This document shows positions 1 to 8,139 of a DNA stretch of 34,298 nt, piece by piece. Each line of letters starts with the position of its first letter. The stretch's first letter is position 1. The translations under genes and the position numbers were made by a program. Below the pieces are notes generated by a model. The model was not told the origin of the DNA and did not search any database. It saw nothing but the letters and a program-made list of their open reading frames with translations. This stretch comes from a virus: positions 1 to 34,298 of IMG/VR virus record IMGVR_UViG_3300028114_001015; one strand, given 5' to 3'.

Positions 1-917
1 AATGCGCCACCGTCTAACGGCCTCCACATAGACCCGCCACTTATTGCTGTTGCCCCTAAACGAAGACCAAGTCCAGCAGCGTTAGCCGAAGAACGTGTTC
101 CTGTGTAAAACGCTAAAGACGGCCCAATTTTTGGGCCGCGATTTGCGGCAACGGAGGCTCCGCTGTTTACCAACTGCCACAAACCTAGCCCCTCCATGCC
201 AAACCAGTAAGTCGTCTGAATCTTGTTGCGCGGGTTCGCCAACTCTCGGCCGACCAAATCCCGCGTCATCACACTGTCCGCACTGCTCGCCGTCTGATGC
301 GGTGCGATGTTGCCCACGCCGTTTAGGGTGGCGTTGCCGTCGATGGTGACGTTGGTGGAGAAGGTGGCGGCGTTACTGACTCCGAGGGTTCCGGTGGCCG
401 TGATGTTGCCGAATGTGACGGCGTTAGTTGTGCCGAGGCCGAGGTTGTCGCGGGTGGTTGCCGCATTTGTGCTGTTGAACATTGTGATGGGTTTTTCAAA
501 TCTGACACTGCCACCATTGCCCCCGTCTGTTGCGAAATATTCAACGCCGTCAGTGACAAAACTCAATCCGTCAATCCAATATGTGATGCTGTTGGTTATT
601 TCACCGCTTTGAAGAAGCTCGACGGAATTGAATCTTACATTATTTGTTACCCCGAGGCCAACAGCCGTAGCCGCCGCCGCAGCATTGGTCGCCGTAAAAA
701 CCGAGTTGCCCACCGTGGTCCCGCCGAGGTTCGTGCGCGTTGCTGCTCGGGCATTGGTGGCGAATTGCAGAGAATTTGTGAAGGTCAGCGCGTTCGTTCC
801 GCTGTAAACCACTTGCCCGTTCGTGGTGTTGTAGCCCAACGATTTGATCGCCTGCCCTGCGGCGGGTGCGGCAGCCAGGGCGGCGGCGAGGAGGAGGATT
901 GAGAGGCGGAGTTTCAT
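1..917 (-). CDS. Tail fibre-like protein with apparent signal peptide (runs off the window start)
   Basis: The reading frame opens at an ATG at 917 and stays open to base 1, giving 305 codons plus two bases. The N-terminus looks like a secretory signal: Lys2 and Arg4, then a Leu/Ala-rich core to about residue 20 and a possible cleavage site near residues 20-23. The rest is Ser/Thr/Asn/Ala/Gly-rich with two fibre-type repeats, seen as TRTNLGGTTVGN near residue 60 and TTRDNLGLGTTNAVTFGN near residue 155. Such repeats are common in phage tail fibres. The gene starts 11 bases after the preceding structural gene, so it belongs to the late operon. If the molecule is circular, the gene ends at 34286 as a 309-residue protein. 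A signal peptide is odd for a virion protein that assembles in the cytoplasm. Adhesion to the host surface is an inference. Confidence 0.75.
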   Translation of the reverse strand, partial: MKLRLSILLLAAALAAAPAAGQAIKSLGYNTTNGQVVYSGTNALTFTNSLQFATNARAATRTNLGGTTVGNSVFTATNAAAAATAVGLGVTNNVRFNSVELLQSGEITNSITYWIDGLSFVTDGVEYFATDGGNGGSVRFEKPITMFNSTNAATTRDNLGLGTTNAVTFGNITATGTLGVSNAATFSTNVTIDGNATLNGVGNIAPHQTASSADSVMTRDLVGRELANPRNKIQTTYWFGMEGLGLWQLVNSGASVAANRGPKIGPSLAFYTGTRSSANAAGLGLRLGATAISGGSMWRPLDGGA

Positions 918-928
918 TGGGCTTTCAG

Positions 929-1456
929 TTATTTCGTCGCTGTCAAAATTCCATCGTTGTCCACCGTGATGGTGAAAAGGCTTGAGTCGGGAGCCAGGAG
1001 CTTGAATGAGGCGGCGGCAGTCACGGTTGGGACACCTTCGCCGCCACGGATGACGTCATTGTAAATGGTCGCGGATGTCGGCAGCGTAGAGGAGGTCGTG
1101 CTGCTTTCGGTCCATTCGATTTCTACTTTGGCCGAGATAGAGTCCTCGGTGTCTAAAGGAAACTCGGCGTTGAGGTTGCTGGTGTTTAGGTTGAGGTCGA
1201 ATTGGTAAACCGTGGTCGCGCCTGTGCCTGTTTTGGTGAAGCCGGCGTCATTGGCTAAAAAGCTGCCGGCAAACGTCTTTTTGAGTCCCATCTGGCCCGT
1301 TGCCCCAGCTGCCAACTCGACCACCGTGCCGCCGCGAACGAACTGAACTTGGACAGGCACGATGTCGCGGCGCGTGAAAAATAGCGTGCTTACCCGCTGC
1401 AAAAGAACCGGGCTGACCACAAATTCGCGGGAATCCAAGTTGACGTAGACGCGCAT
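929..1456 (-). CDS. Baseplate or fibre-associated beta-rich protein, BppU-N-like
   Basis: This 175-residue protein is probably structural. The first 120 residues look like a beta sandwich of the type at the N-terminus of lactococcal BppU and many small tail proteins: a stretch beginning FTRRDIVPVQVQF, then a variable part, then alternating hydrophobic strands. The last 20 residues end in FTITVDNDGILTATK. That closely resembles the end of the 70-residue protein at 33141-33353, which finishes FALSVDDDGMLTTTRL. It lies between the carbohydrate cassette and the fibre gene, so it is probably part of the tail tip or fibre. No catalytic residues were seen. The ATG at 1456 follows a GAGAGACAGG stretch. 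The fold assignment rests on pattern recognition only. Confidence 0.6.
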   Translation of the reverse strand: MRVYVNLDSREFVVSPVLLQRVSTLFFTRRDIVPVQVQFVRGGTVVELAAGATGQMGLKKTFAGSFLANDAGFTKTGTGATTVYQFDLNLNTSNLNAEFPLDTEDSISAKVEIEWTESSTTSSTLPTSATIYNDVIRGGEGVPTVTAAASFKLLAPDSSLFTITVDNDGILTATK

Positions 1457-1483
1457 CCTGTCTCTCGACCCTGTGTCAAAGGG

Positions 1484-1906
1484 TTAGCGGCTGGTGATTT
1501 CCCAGCAAAACGGCAAGTCAAGCGGCCCCAGCCGCTCCTCGTCGGGCGCGGCAGGGTCGTATTCGTGCGACGGCAAATTGAGAACGGCAGCCTCTCGGTG
1601 GCCGTGGCAGGGCGTGAACCCGTGGAACAGTCCCGCCGGGATGACCAAAAGCTGCGGGTGATCGGCGCAAAGAATGACGGTCTGGCTTTTGGACCCGTCA
1701 TGGATGCCGACCTTGGCCGCCCCCGCGACACAATACCACCGATCCCATTGGCGGTGGTGGCGATGCCAGGCCTTGACTACGCCAGCCGAGGCCGTGGTGA
1801 TGTAAGCCTGTCCAAACCCGTGTGGGTCATCGCTGGCGCGGTGGATCTCGGTGAGCCTCCCGCGCTCATCGAGGTGCGCGGTCAATGGTTTGAGTTGGGC
1901 TAACAT
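1484..1906 (-). CDS. RmlC-like cupin (dTDP-4-dehydrorhamnose 3,5-epimerase family)
   Basis: The protein has the RmlC cupin signature. It reads KAWHRHHRQWDRWYCVAG for the first beta-barrel motif with its histidine cluster, then VIPAGLFHGF for the second, and near the C-terminus LNLPSHEYDPAAPDEERL. In RmlC enzymes a His/Asp dyad and a Tyr epimerise the sugar ring of dTDP-4-keto-6-deoxyglucose during rhamnose synthesis, and equivalent residues are visible here. The frame is open further upstream. I chose the ATG at 1906 because it overlaps the stop of the preceding gene (ATGTTAG) and has AGGA just before it. About 140 residues is short compared with the usual 180 or so. It sits with two sugar-related genes, so it may act on a nucleotide sugar used for glycan decoration. 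The exact substrate is unknown. Confidence 0.75.
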   Translation of the reverse strand: MLAQLKPLTAHLDERGRLTEIHRASDDPHGFGQAYITTASAGVVKAWHRHHRQWDRWYCVAGAAKVGIHDGSKSQTVILCADHPQLLVIPAGLFHGFTPCHGHREAAVLNLPSHEYDPAAPDEERLGPLDLPFCWEITSR

Positions 1907-2589
1907 GGGCATCCTAAAATGTTCCACCACGTCCGCTCTAGGATCTCCCCGCTTCGCTCGGTCTTGCGGGCTAAGGCTTGAACGTCTTTATACCATTGGA
2001 GGGGTCGCCCCCTGATAGCCTCACGGCTGGCCGCAAACTGTGCGCCGGGCTTCCACCAAACCTTTTGCAGATCAAGCTGACCTAACTGCTTCCAGAATTT
2101 GCCGCAAAACTCCGCTTCCCCACCGGCAGCGGTCGGGCTGTCAGTTTTTGGCAAGGTGCAGAAAGTGACAGATCCAAGCGCCTCAACCACCTCCTTAAAG
2201 TCATGGCAGTGGTCGTGCGGGTGTCCCTGCAAAAAAACAGTGACCTCGGCCAGTGTGTCGTATCGCCAGATGATGTGATTTAGCCACTGCTCGGCCTCGC
2301 GCCCTTTCGGGCAGTTTGCTGCATCCTTTTCGGCGTGTGCGCTAATTTCTTGGGTCGGATCAGGCTGCCGACTTAGCTCTGCCATTTCGCGGACGAAGGC
2401 CATGACAGCGCGCATACGGTCAAGTTGCGTGTAGAGGTCTTCGCCGTGGTGATGTTGCCCTCTGTTGATTTTGTTTGCGCTAGGCAGCGTAGGCTCCCCA
2501 CATCTGTAAATCGTGGCCATAGGTCGCCAATGATCAGGCAGCCAGTCGATTCGTTCGCGGTGGGCGGCGATGACGATTTCCTTTTGCAT
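1900..2589 (-). CDS. DUF3431-like protein, putative glycosyltransferase-related
   Basis: The hallmarks of DUF3431 are visible. An N-terminal strand EIVIAAHRERIDWL is followed by a second strand near ATIYRCGE. The signature GREAEQWLNHIIWRYD runs into VTVFLQGHPHDH. DUF3431 proteins are found near, and sometimes fused to, glycosyltransferases, but their reaction is not established. The ATG at 2589 lies 2 bases after the stop of the upstream glycosyltransferase, so the two are probably co-translated. A TTG further upstream would overlap that gene. The C-terminus overlaps the cupin gene by 7 bases. The protein has 229 residues with no membrane segment or signal peptide. A role in sugar modification is inferred from the neighbours. 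Confidence 0.65.
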   Translation of the reverse strand: MQKEIVIAAHRERIDWLPDHWRPMATIYRCGEPTLPSANKINRGQHHHGEDLYTQLDRMRAVMAFVREMAELSRQPDPTQEISAHAEKDAANCPKGREAEQWLNHIIWRYDTLAEVTVFLQGHPHDHCHDFKEVVEALGSVTFCTLPKTDSPTAAGGEAEFCGKFWKQLGQLDLQKVWWKPGAQFAASREAIRGRPLQWYKDVQALARKTERSGEILERTWWNILGCPC

Positions 2590-2591
2590 AA

Positions 2592-3614
2592 TTAGCAGGG
2601 CATCCAAGGTTGCTGTCGTTGGCGAAGATGGCCTCGGTATTCGCCTTCGGTTTCGTGATAGGCGCGGTGGTGGATTACCTCACCCTTGGCATCACGCTTC
2701 ACATGGTCCGCCGCCGTGTGGGCAATGGCCGCGATCCGCAGGCCGGCGGGATGCCAGCGATGCCAGCAAAGGAAAAGGTCTTGCGTCCCTTTGCCGTCGT
2801 AACCCTCAAATGTGGCCAAGGCCAAGGCCCGCGCCGACATTAGGGTGCAGCCGAGACCACACCAATCAGACGGCACAATGGCCCCGCGACCAATGCCAGG
2901 GTAAGCAAAGTCCATCCAGCCCCTGCGCCTCCAGCCGTGCTTGGCCGTGACTTCAAACACGTTGCCGTCTGGCGGGCATTTGCGGACTCGCTCGCCCAGC
3001 CGCCCGAGGCGCTTGCCTTCCCGCTCGCCAATAGCTTTGTCCTGGCAGTCTTTCAGTCGGGCGCGGCAAGCCTCCAAGGCGCGGACGAGGCGAGGCGGCA
3101 GCTTGCGTTCTTTCTCGTTGAAGTCCTCGGCAATGGGATTTTGCGGCGTGCCGTTGCCGCCGAGGAAAAGCCCGTTTGGATAGGTCACGGCAGCGACTGA
3201 ATAAAACGGGCTGCCGTCCTCGGTCGGCATGGCCAGCGCCCACTCGGCCACCCGCAGGGCATCAGGCGGGACAAGGTTGTCGGCCTCCACTGACCACAAA
3301 GCCGTGGCGCGGATCTTCCTGGCGGCGGCAAAGGCCGCGCCCTGAAGTGCAGCAATCCGCATTTGGGCGGGCTGCTTGTAGTCCTTGCCTTCTGGCCCAC
3401 CATCATCGAGGGCCAAGGCAATGGCCTGGATGCGCCAGCCTTCGGGCAATTCGACCTTGGCAGCTTCAACGGCCTGCTTGGCCTCGTCACTCTGGTCTGT
3501 TGCCAGAACAAAATGGGCCTCGGCGTGGTGGCCGGCAGCGGCGGCGATGCGCCTTAAAAACTGGGGCCAGCAATGAAAATAGCTGCGCGTTGCATAAGTG
3601 GCTATGGCTAACAC
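2592..3614 (-). CDS. Putative GT-A fold glycosyltransferase
   Basis: This 340-residue protein starts at once with a Rossmann-type strand, LAIATYATRSYFHCWPQFL, typical of nucleotide-sugar-binding domains. An ALWSVEADNLVPPDAL segment near residues 105-120 has an ExD motif in the position of the metal-binding DxD of GT-A enzymes. A later WCGLGCTLMSARAL strand and an HRWHPAGLRI region could form the acceptor side. The only start near the natural N-terminus is a GTG at 3614, with no clear ribosome-binding site. The gene lies 18 bases after the 565-residue tail protein and leads a cassette with the DUF3431-like and cupin genes. Donor and acceptor cannot be read. A virion glycoprotein or host surface glycan is plausible. 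Confidence 0.6.
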   Translation of the reverse strand: MLAIATYATRSYFHCWPQFLRRIAAAAGHHAEAHFVLATDQSDEAKQAVEAAKVELPEGWRIQAIALALDDGGPEGKDYKQPAQMRIAALQGAAFAAARKIRATALWSVEADNLVPPDALRVAEWALAMPTEDGSPFYSVAAVTYPNGLFLGGNGTPQNPIAEDFNEKERKLPPRLVRALEACRARLKDCQDKAIGEREGKRLGRLGERVRKCPPDGNVFEVTAKHGWRRRGWMDFAYPGIGRGAIVPSDWCGLGCTLMSARALALATFEGYDGKGTQDLFLCWHRWHPAGLRIAAIAHTAADHVKRDAKGEVIHHRAYHETEGEYRGHLRQRQQPWMPC

Positions 3615-3632
3615 TCGGCAGAGTGGCGTGTG

Positions 3633-5330
3633 TCAAGCAGGGTCTGGCGGGTTCCTTGATTCAGTCCAAAAAATAGCGTCGGGCGCCGGACTGTTCCCAT
3701 TGAATAGCCCGCCGCCCAAAAGGTGTGGTTCAAAAGTCAGATAGCTTACTGATGTGCTTTCTCCCTGGCCATATGAGGTGTCGTTTCCCAGATGGCTAAT
3801 GCTTTCGCTGTTTTTCAGATCACTGTAAACGTATTCGGGCCGCACCCTGTCAACAACCGTCCAGCTTTCTGCAAAGACCCCGCCGCCCAAATGTGGCACA
3901 GCGTAAATATCGTCAAAAACTAACGCAGGTTGTCCCTCAACGCCAATAACAGTTGAGGCAGTGGTCGCCACAGTTCCATTAGTTGTTTTGTAAGTGATGC
4001 TTGGCAGGCTTAAGGTCAAACTTTGGTTTGTGGTGTTGATAATAGTAATTTGACCGCGAGTAAAAGAAGCGGTGTAGGGGTTTACTAAATAATCCAAATT
4101 GGTAGGAGTAGTTTGTGATCCCTTTTGCCCGTCAATGTCCCATGCAGTTTTGCCGTATCGAAATTGCGATGTGCTGGCAGGAAAGCCAGTGATTAAGGAA
4201 GCCACCCAAGACGGGGCAGCAAACCGATTGGCCTGCAAGGCTATGAGTGTTTCATCATACAACTTTTGCGTTTCTGAGAGTGTTGAATTGGCAAACGTGT
4301 CGCCGGGGTCTTCGCTATAAAATTGCGTGTATGTGTAATTAACTGGCGTTGATTGTGTCTGCACGGTTGAAACCGTGTAAGAATGTTCAACCACGCTTGA
4401 CTGACCGTCAGGGCCGTATTGAGTGATATTTCTTGTTAGCTCTGTCTCTTCGGCCACAGTTTCGCTTGAGCTTGCTGCGCTCAAATCAATGGCCGGCGAG
4501 GCTTGACCAGCCAAAGTAACCAATCCTGTGACCGCACCTCTTGTCACGGTTTCTTTGAATGGCAAAACGGTAATTCGGGTTTCCGTTGTCGCTAGGGGTC
4601 GAGCGGCTTTTGCTGTTGGTTCGTAAGAAGCGGGATTTGATATTTTGTAAAAAACCTCATTTCCCTCGGCTTGGTAAATCGTGGCACGAGAAACGCCGCT
4701 GGTCGTAACGGAAAGCGTTGTTGTGGTGTCTGCGGTTTCTTCAGTGGACTGCGATAAAAAAAACCAATATGTCGGAGTAGCTTGTGTTGTGGTTGCAATA
4801 GTGGCCTCTCCTTGCACCGTCTCGGTTATGAGAATGCCGCCGCTTTGTGAGGCGGTCACGGCATTGCTCGGAACGGCAGTGCCTGATTGGATGGACCCAA
4901 ATTTGCTGGCTGAAAAAGTAGTTATTGTTGATGTGACCTGATGCTCTGTGCCGTATATGCGGAGTCCGCTAGCTGTGGTCAGCTTTGGGTAACTTTCAGA
5001 GGTTGTTGGCGGCTGATATTGGCCAGAAAAGTAATATGTCGTCCAAGTGAACGCTTGTGTCTCCCCAAACCTTGAGTTGTAAGCTCCCTGCACATCATGC
5101 AGCAAGGTTTGGAAAGTTGCCGTTTGATTAGCAGATCGAATTGTTGCCCTGCTGTTTATGCCTGATCCGCTTTCGCTTTCCGTAACGGAATTTGTAACTG
5201 AGCCAAAGAAAGGGTTTACACCACTTGTGGAACCGTTCCTTGTTCGCGTTAAAGAACCGGTCTGCAGCGTGTGCGAGGAAAAGTAGCTTGTCGTTTCAAT
5301 CCCTGTTGTAACGATTGTCCAGCTAATCAT
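3633..5330 (-). CDS. Large Ser/Thr-rich distal tail or fibre protein
   Basis: I do not recognise a family for this 565-residue protein. It is very rich in Ser and Thr, poor in charged residues and predicted mostly beta, as expected for a distal tail, tip or receptor-binding protein. Its ATG overlaps the stop of the preceding gene (ATGA), so it is translated with the tail genes. It is the last protein before the glycosyltransferase cassette, which makes it a candidate acceptor for O-linked sugars; that is inference only. Base composition is lower in G+C than the capsid genes: 26 of 60 bases in 4021-4080. This suggests a different history or relaxed exchange, common for host-range genes. Confidence 0.6.
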   Translation of the reverse strand: MISWTIVTTGIETTSYFSSHTLQTGSLTRTRNGSTSGVNPFFGSVTNSVTESESGSGINSRATIRSANQTATFQTLLHDVQGAYNSRFGETQAFTWTTYYFSGQYQPPTTSESYPKLTTASGLRIYGTEHQVTSTITTFSASKFGSIQSGTAVPSNAVTASQSGGILITETVQGEATIATTTQATPTYWFFLSQSTEETADTTTTLSVTTSGVSRATIYQAEGNEVFYKISNPASYEPTAKAARPLATTETRITVLPFKETVTRGAVTGLVTLAGQASPAIDLSAASSSETVAEETELTRNITQYGPDGQSSVVEHSYTVSTVQTQSTPVNYTYTQFYSEDPGDTFANSTLSETQKLYDETLIALQANRFAAPSWVASLITGFPASTSQFRYGKTAWDIDGQKGSQTTPTNLDYLVNPYTASFTRGQITIINTTNQSLTLSLPSITYKTTNGTVATTASTVIGVEGQPALVFDDIYAVPHLGGGVFAESWTVVDRVRPEYVYSDLKNSESISHLGNDTSYGQGESTSVSYLTFEPHLLGGGLFNGNSPAPDAIFWTESRNPPDPA

Positions 5331-5959
5331 GGCGCGAGAACGTAATACAAGTTGTAGAGAGATTCGCCCGGGGCAACATTGGTCCGCGCTTCTTGAAACC
5401 AGATTTTGGGACTTAGGGTGATGTTTCCTGCTGCTATTGTTCGCAGCGCCCCGCCTTGTGAAAATATTCCAAACACTACGTTTACGATCGACGGGACGGC
5501 AAACAACTCGGGTTGCTGGGATTCTGGCGGGCTTGTTGGAAATTTTATCTCGACGCTGGTAATGGCTTTTCCGTCAGTAGAAACCTCGGCAACTGCGTAA
5601 TAGTCCTGGTCTCCTTGCAGCGTAAACTCCTCGTCCCAGTTAGTTGGCAAAAAGTCTGACAGCGTCCCCGGGCGAACACGCACCAGATAGGGCGGGTTGG
5701 CGTCCTCGGGATCTGCGTCGGGGTCTACGCGGGCTTGCAAGTCCCAGGGTTGGGTGGTGGCGGGTGTGCTGCTGGCTTGCGGCAAGGACGCGGCTAGCCC
5801 AATGTATGTGCCCGTGCCGTCCTGCCGCACCGTAATGCCGCGCTCGCCCTTGGGCTTGTTGCGGCGGATCTCGGTGAGGATAGCGTTAAGGCGCTCCGAT
5901 CCTAGCTCTTTGATTAAAGGGCGGCCTGGCGTGAACCGTATTGAGTCAAACTGCGGCAT
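5327..5959 (-). CDS. Tail-associated structural protein, unknown family
   Basis: This 210-residue protein has no recognised domain. The N-terminal 35 residues include SERLNAILTEIRRNKP, a short amphipathic helix seen near the start of several phage tail and fibre attachment proteins. A basic stretch follows, then a beta-rich body with PYLVRVRPGTLSDFLP and GDQDYYAVAEVSTDGKAITS. The N-terminal helix may mediate attachment and the C-terminus projection, but this is inference. The gene lies 3 bases after the preceding tail gene in transcription order and overlaps the next by 4 bases (ATGA). Its place downstream of the tape measure corresponds to the tail-tip genes of lambda. Confidence 0.55.
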   Translation of the reverse strand: MPQFDSIRFTPGRPLIKELGSERLNAILTEIRRNKPKGERGITVRQDGTGTYIGLAASLPQASSTPATTQPWDLQARVDPDADPEDANPPYLVRVRPGTLSDFLPTNWDEEFTLQGDQDYYAVAEVSTDGKAITSVEIKFPTSPPESQQPELFAVPSIVNVVFGIFSQGGALRTIAAGNITLSPKIWFQEARTNVAPGESLYNLYYVLAP

Positions 5960-5962
5960 AGA

Positions 5963-6622
5963 TTACTCGTATCCATACAGAACTTCAACATCGTCCCACT
6001 CGCTAAAGTTTAAGGTGTATTCCCTAGTCACTTCGTAACGACCACCAATGGGCGTTGCCGTAATTGCCGTGTTAATCCAAAATGTTCCAGTTGGAGCATT
6101 TAGCTCTGGCGGGTCAGCAACCCTTGCAATCTGGCTTAAATCTGGCAATTCTGTTTCGACTTCCGTTATTCTTCCGACAACTGCTGGCACTAATACATAC
6201 TCAACTTTTTTCCGCAGGAAATTGTAGAGCAGTTGCTGTTTTTCGTCGGCAAATGTTTTCCACTGATCGGCCACTTTGTTTTCAAGTGCCGTGTCCACTT
6301 CGGCAAGTTCAGTTTCTGTAAGATCTTTAAATGCAGGATGTGTTTGGATTGGTGATTGGATAGTTCCGCCTGTGAGTTCAACCCGTTTGCCGTATTGGCC
6401 AAATCCCGAGTAGCTTGCGCCGCCGGCCCCTGCTTGGCTGTATTCAAGCACTCCGCGAACAATGCCGCCCGGTTCTTCAGTTATGGTTGAATTTGTTAGA
6501 GGATATCCCGACTCAGTAGCCGGAACTTGTATCTCCCCGTCAGTAGAGACGACAACCTTTCGGATAATTTGCCTGTCTCCGCTGTCGATAAATCCGCCGC
6601 CTGTTGTTTCAAACTGTGCCAT
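5963..6622 (-). CDS. Distal tail protein, unknown family
   Basis: This 219-residue protein starts just after the tape measure gene (stop at 6625), the position of lambda gpM and other distal tail proteins. The sequence mixes a beta-rich N-terminus with a central helical segment around residues 95-140 (DLTETELAEVDTALENK, then a region ending NFLRKKVEYVL). It ends in YEVTREYTLNFSEWDDVEV. No motif was recognised. A clear ATG at 6622 starts the frame. The gene is more AT-rich than the head genes. A structural role rests on gene order alone. Confidence 0.55.
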   Translation of the reverse strand: MAQFETTGGGFIDSGDRQIIRKVVVSTDGEIQVPATESGYPLTNSTITEEPGGIVRGVLEYSQAGAGGASYSGFGQYGKRVELTGGTIQSPIQTHPAFKDLTETELAEVDTALENKVADQWKTFADEKQQLLYNFLRKKVEYVLVPAVVGRITEVETELPDLSQIARVADPPELNAPTGTFWINTAITATPIGGRYEVTREYTLNFSEWDDVEVLYGYE

Positions 6623-6624
6623 GA

Positions 6625-8139
6625 TTAAAACTCCGTTTTCATAAGTAGGACGCTGTCTTTTTTAAGTAGTTGCCCAATTTCTTTGACAAAATTGCCCACG
6701 TTCTTGATTTCTGCTGCGGGGTCTGATTTAGTCCGAGAATCGTAAAACTGATCTGAGGCAAATCCAACTTTCTGGAGTGAAGACGCGCCAAACGATCCTA
6801 ATTGCATTTTAGTCCCCTGCTGCTCCCGCAGAGCGGCGGCAGCAGCAGCAAAGTTGGCGGCATACTCAAAGTTTTCTGTCGCCTCAAGGCCCTTGGCCAT
6901 GTCTTGCGCTTGGAGAATTGACTCCTCGGCGGCATTGTCTCCTGTCGCCCTAGCCTCAAGCAGCCTAGTGTTTAGATTAAACTCGTCGGCCCTTTGCTTT
7001 TTGCGGTCTGCCTCTTTTTGTATGCGATCTGCCTCTTTAGCTTTTTGGTCGGCGTCTTTGCGGGCGCTTTCTCTTTCACGTTCCAGCTCCTCGATGCCCT
7101 CAAAGCTGCCAGGCCCGAGCTGCTTGCCAATGACGTTGCCCTGGCGTGTGCCAGACTCCAATTTCTGCTGACGCTCTTTTTCGCGGGTGATTTCTTTTTC
7201 GGCTTCTAGGCGCTTTTGGGCTGCTTCTGCTGCATCTTCTGCTGCAATAACAGCCTCAAACTCAGCCATTAGCTGTGCGGAATTTTGAGGGCTAACTTTT
7301 CTGGCCTCTAGAGCGCGCTCTAAAGCGTTGCGGCGCTCTCTGACTTCTTGCTCTCTTTGAGCTGCGGCAACTTTTTCGGGATCTCCCCCAGCAGCAGCCA
7401 TTTCCTCCGCTTGGGATCGCTGAAGCATTAAAGACGCTTGTAGGGCCTGCAAAGACTGGCTCTCTTGAGCTTTTTGATCGTTTTTAAGCAGTTCGGAAAC
7501 TGAAGTTCCACCCACTAATCCAGTGTATGCGTCAGCAATACGTCCAAGTAATTGCGACGGTCTGCCGCTAAAAGCGTTGGCCAGTGCCGTGCCAACTCCC
7601 TTACCTAGTTTTTCATCAATAATCTTGCCAGTTTGATCGGCTTGATCTCGCAAATTTTCAAATGACGAAATAGCCCCGCTAAGAGTGGTTTGGCTTCCTG
7701 CTTCTGCCAGAGATTCTGCGAACCGTTCTTGAACTTGTGTGGCAGCAACAACCGCGCTGCTCAAGGTATCAAAAGCAGAGGCAATGGCCTTGCCAACCGT
7801 AGCTGCTACACCGATCAAAATTGCAAACCGCCCGATTACCCCGCCGATGCCCCCGGCAAACTCTTGCGGAACTGATGGGTCAAACGCCTCTTGGGCTGAT
7901 TGACGAACCTTCTTCAGCTCCTCCTGCATCTGGCGAAGCGGCTCAAGGCCATAGTCGCCAATGTCTATCTTGAAGGTCGGAGCCACCCGCTCTTGCATAG
8001 GCTGCCGAGCCGGCATCTGCATGGCCGCCTGCATTTCCTTCTGCGCTTGCCCAGCAAATTGACGCACCTCGGCCAGCGAGGCTTGCAGACCTGTCTGCAC
8101 CTCGTTCTGGGCTGTGATTTTTACTTTTACTTCAGCCAT
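6625..8139 (-). CDS. Tail tape measure protein
   Basis: At 504 residues this is the longest tail-module protein with tape measure features. It has an N-terminal helical segment, a hydrophobic stretch at about residues 96-123 (GGVIGRFAILIGVAATVGKA), and long Ala/Glu/Gln/Lys-rich coiled coils after residue 200, including a run of repeated KEADRIQKEADRKKQRADE heptads. Tape measure proteins set tail length, and 504 residues would suggest a short siphovirus tail of roughly 75 nm by the usual 1.5 angstrom per residue rule. The ATG at 8139 overlaps the end of the chaperone-position gene by 8 bases. Order tube, chaperone position, tape measure, distal tail proteins matches lambda V, G/T, H, M. Confidence 0.8.
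   Translation of the reverse strand: MAEVKVKITAQNEVQTGLQASLAEVRQFAGQAQKEMQAAMQMPARQPMQERVAPTFKIDIGDYGLEPLRQMQEELKKVRQSAQEAFDPSVPQEFAGGIGGVIGRFAILIGVAATVGKAIASAFDTLSSAVVAATQVQERFAESLAEAGSQTTLSGAISSFENLRDQADQTGKIIDEKLGKGVGTALANAFSGRPSQLLGRIADAYTGLVGGTSVSELLKNDQKAQESQSLQALQASLMLQRSQAEEMAAAGGDPEKVAAAQREQEVRERRNALERALEARKVSPQNSAQLMAEFEAVIAAEDAAEAAQKRLEAEKEITREKERQQKLESGTRQGNVIGKQLGPGSFEGIEELERERESARKDADQKAKEADRIQKEADRKKQRADEFNLNTRLLEARATGDNAAEESILQAQDMAKGLEATENFEYAANFAAAAAALREQQGTKMQLGSFGASSLQKVGFASDQFYDSRTKSDPAAEIKNVGNFVKEIGQLLKKDSVLLMKTEF

Noticed and set aside
323-559. Minus-strand 78-codon frame inside the fibre gene
   Set aside because: It lies in a different frame within the convincing fibre frame that has a signal peptide and fibre repeats.
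2937-3243. Several overlapping frames on both strands within the GT-A gene
   Set aside because: High G+C leaves many frames open. Only the minus-strand frame 2592-3614 has a GT-like N-terminus and sensible composition.
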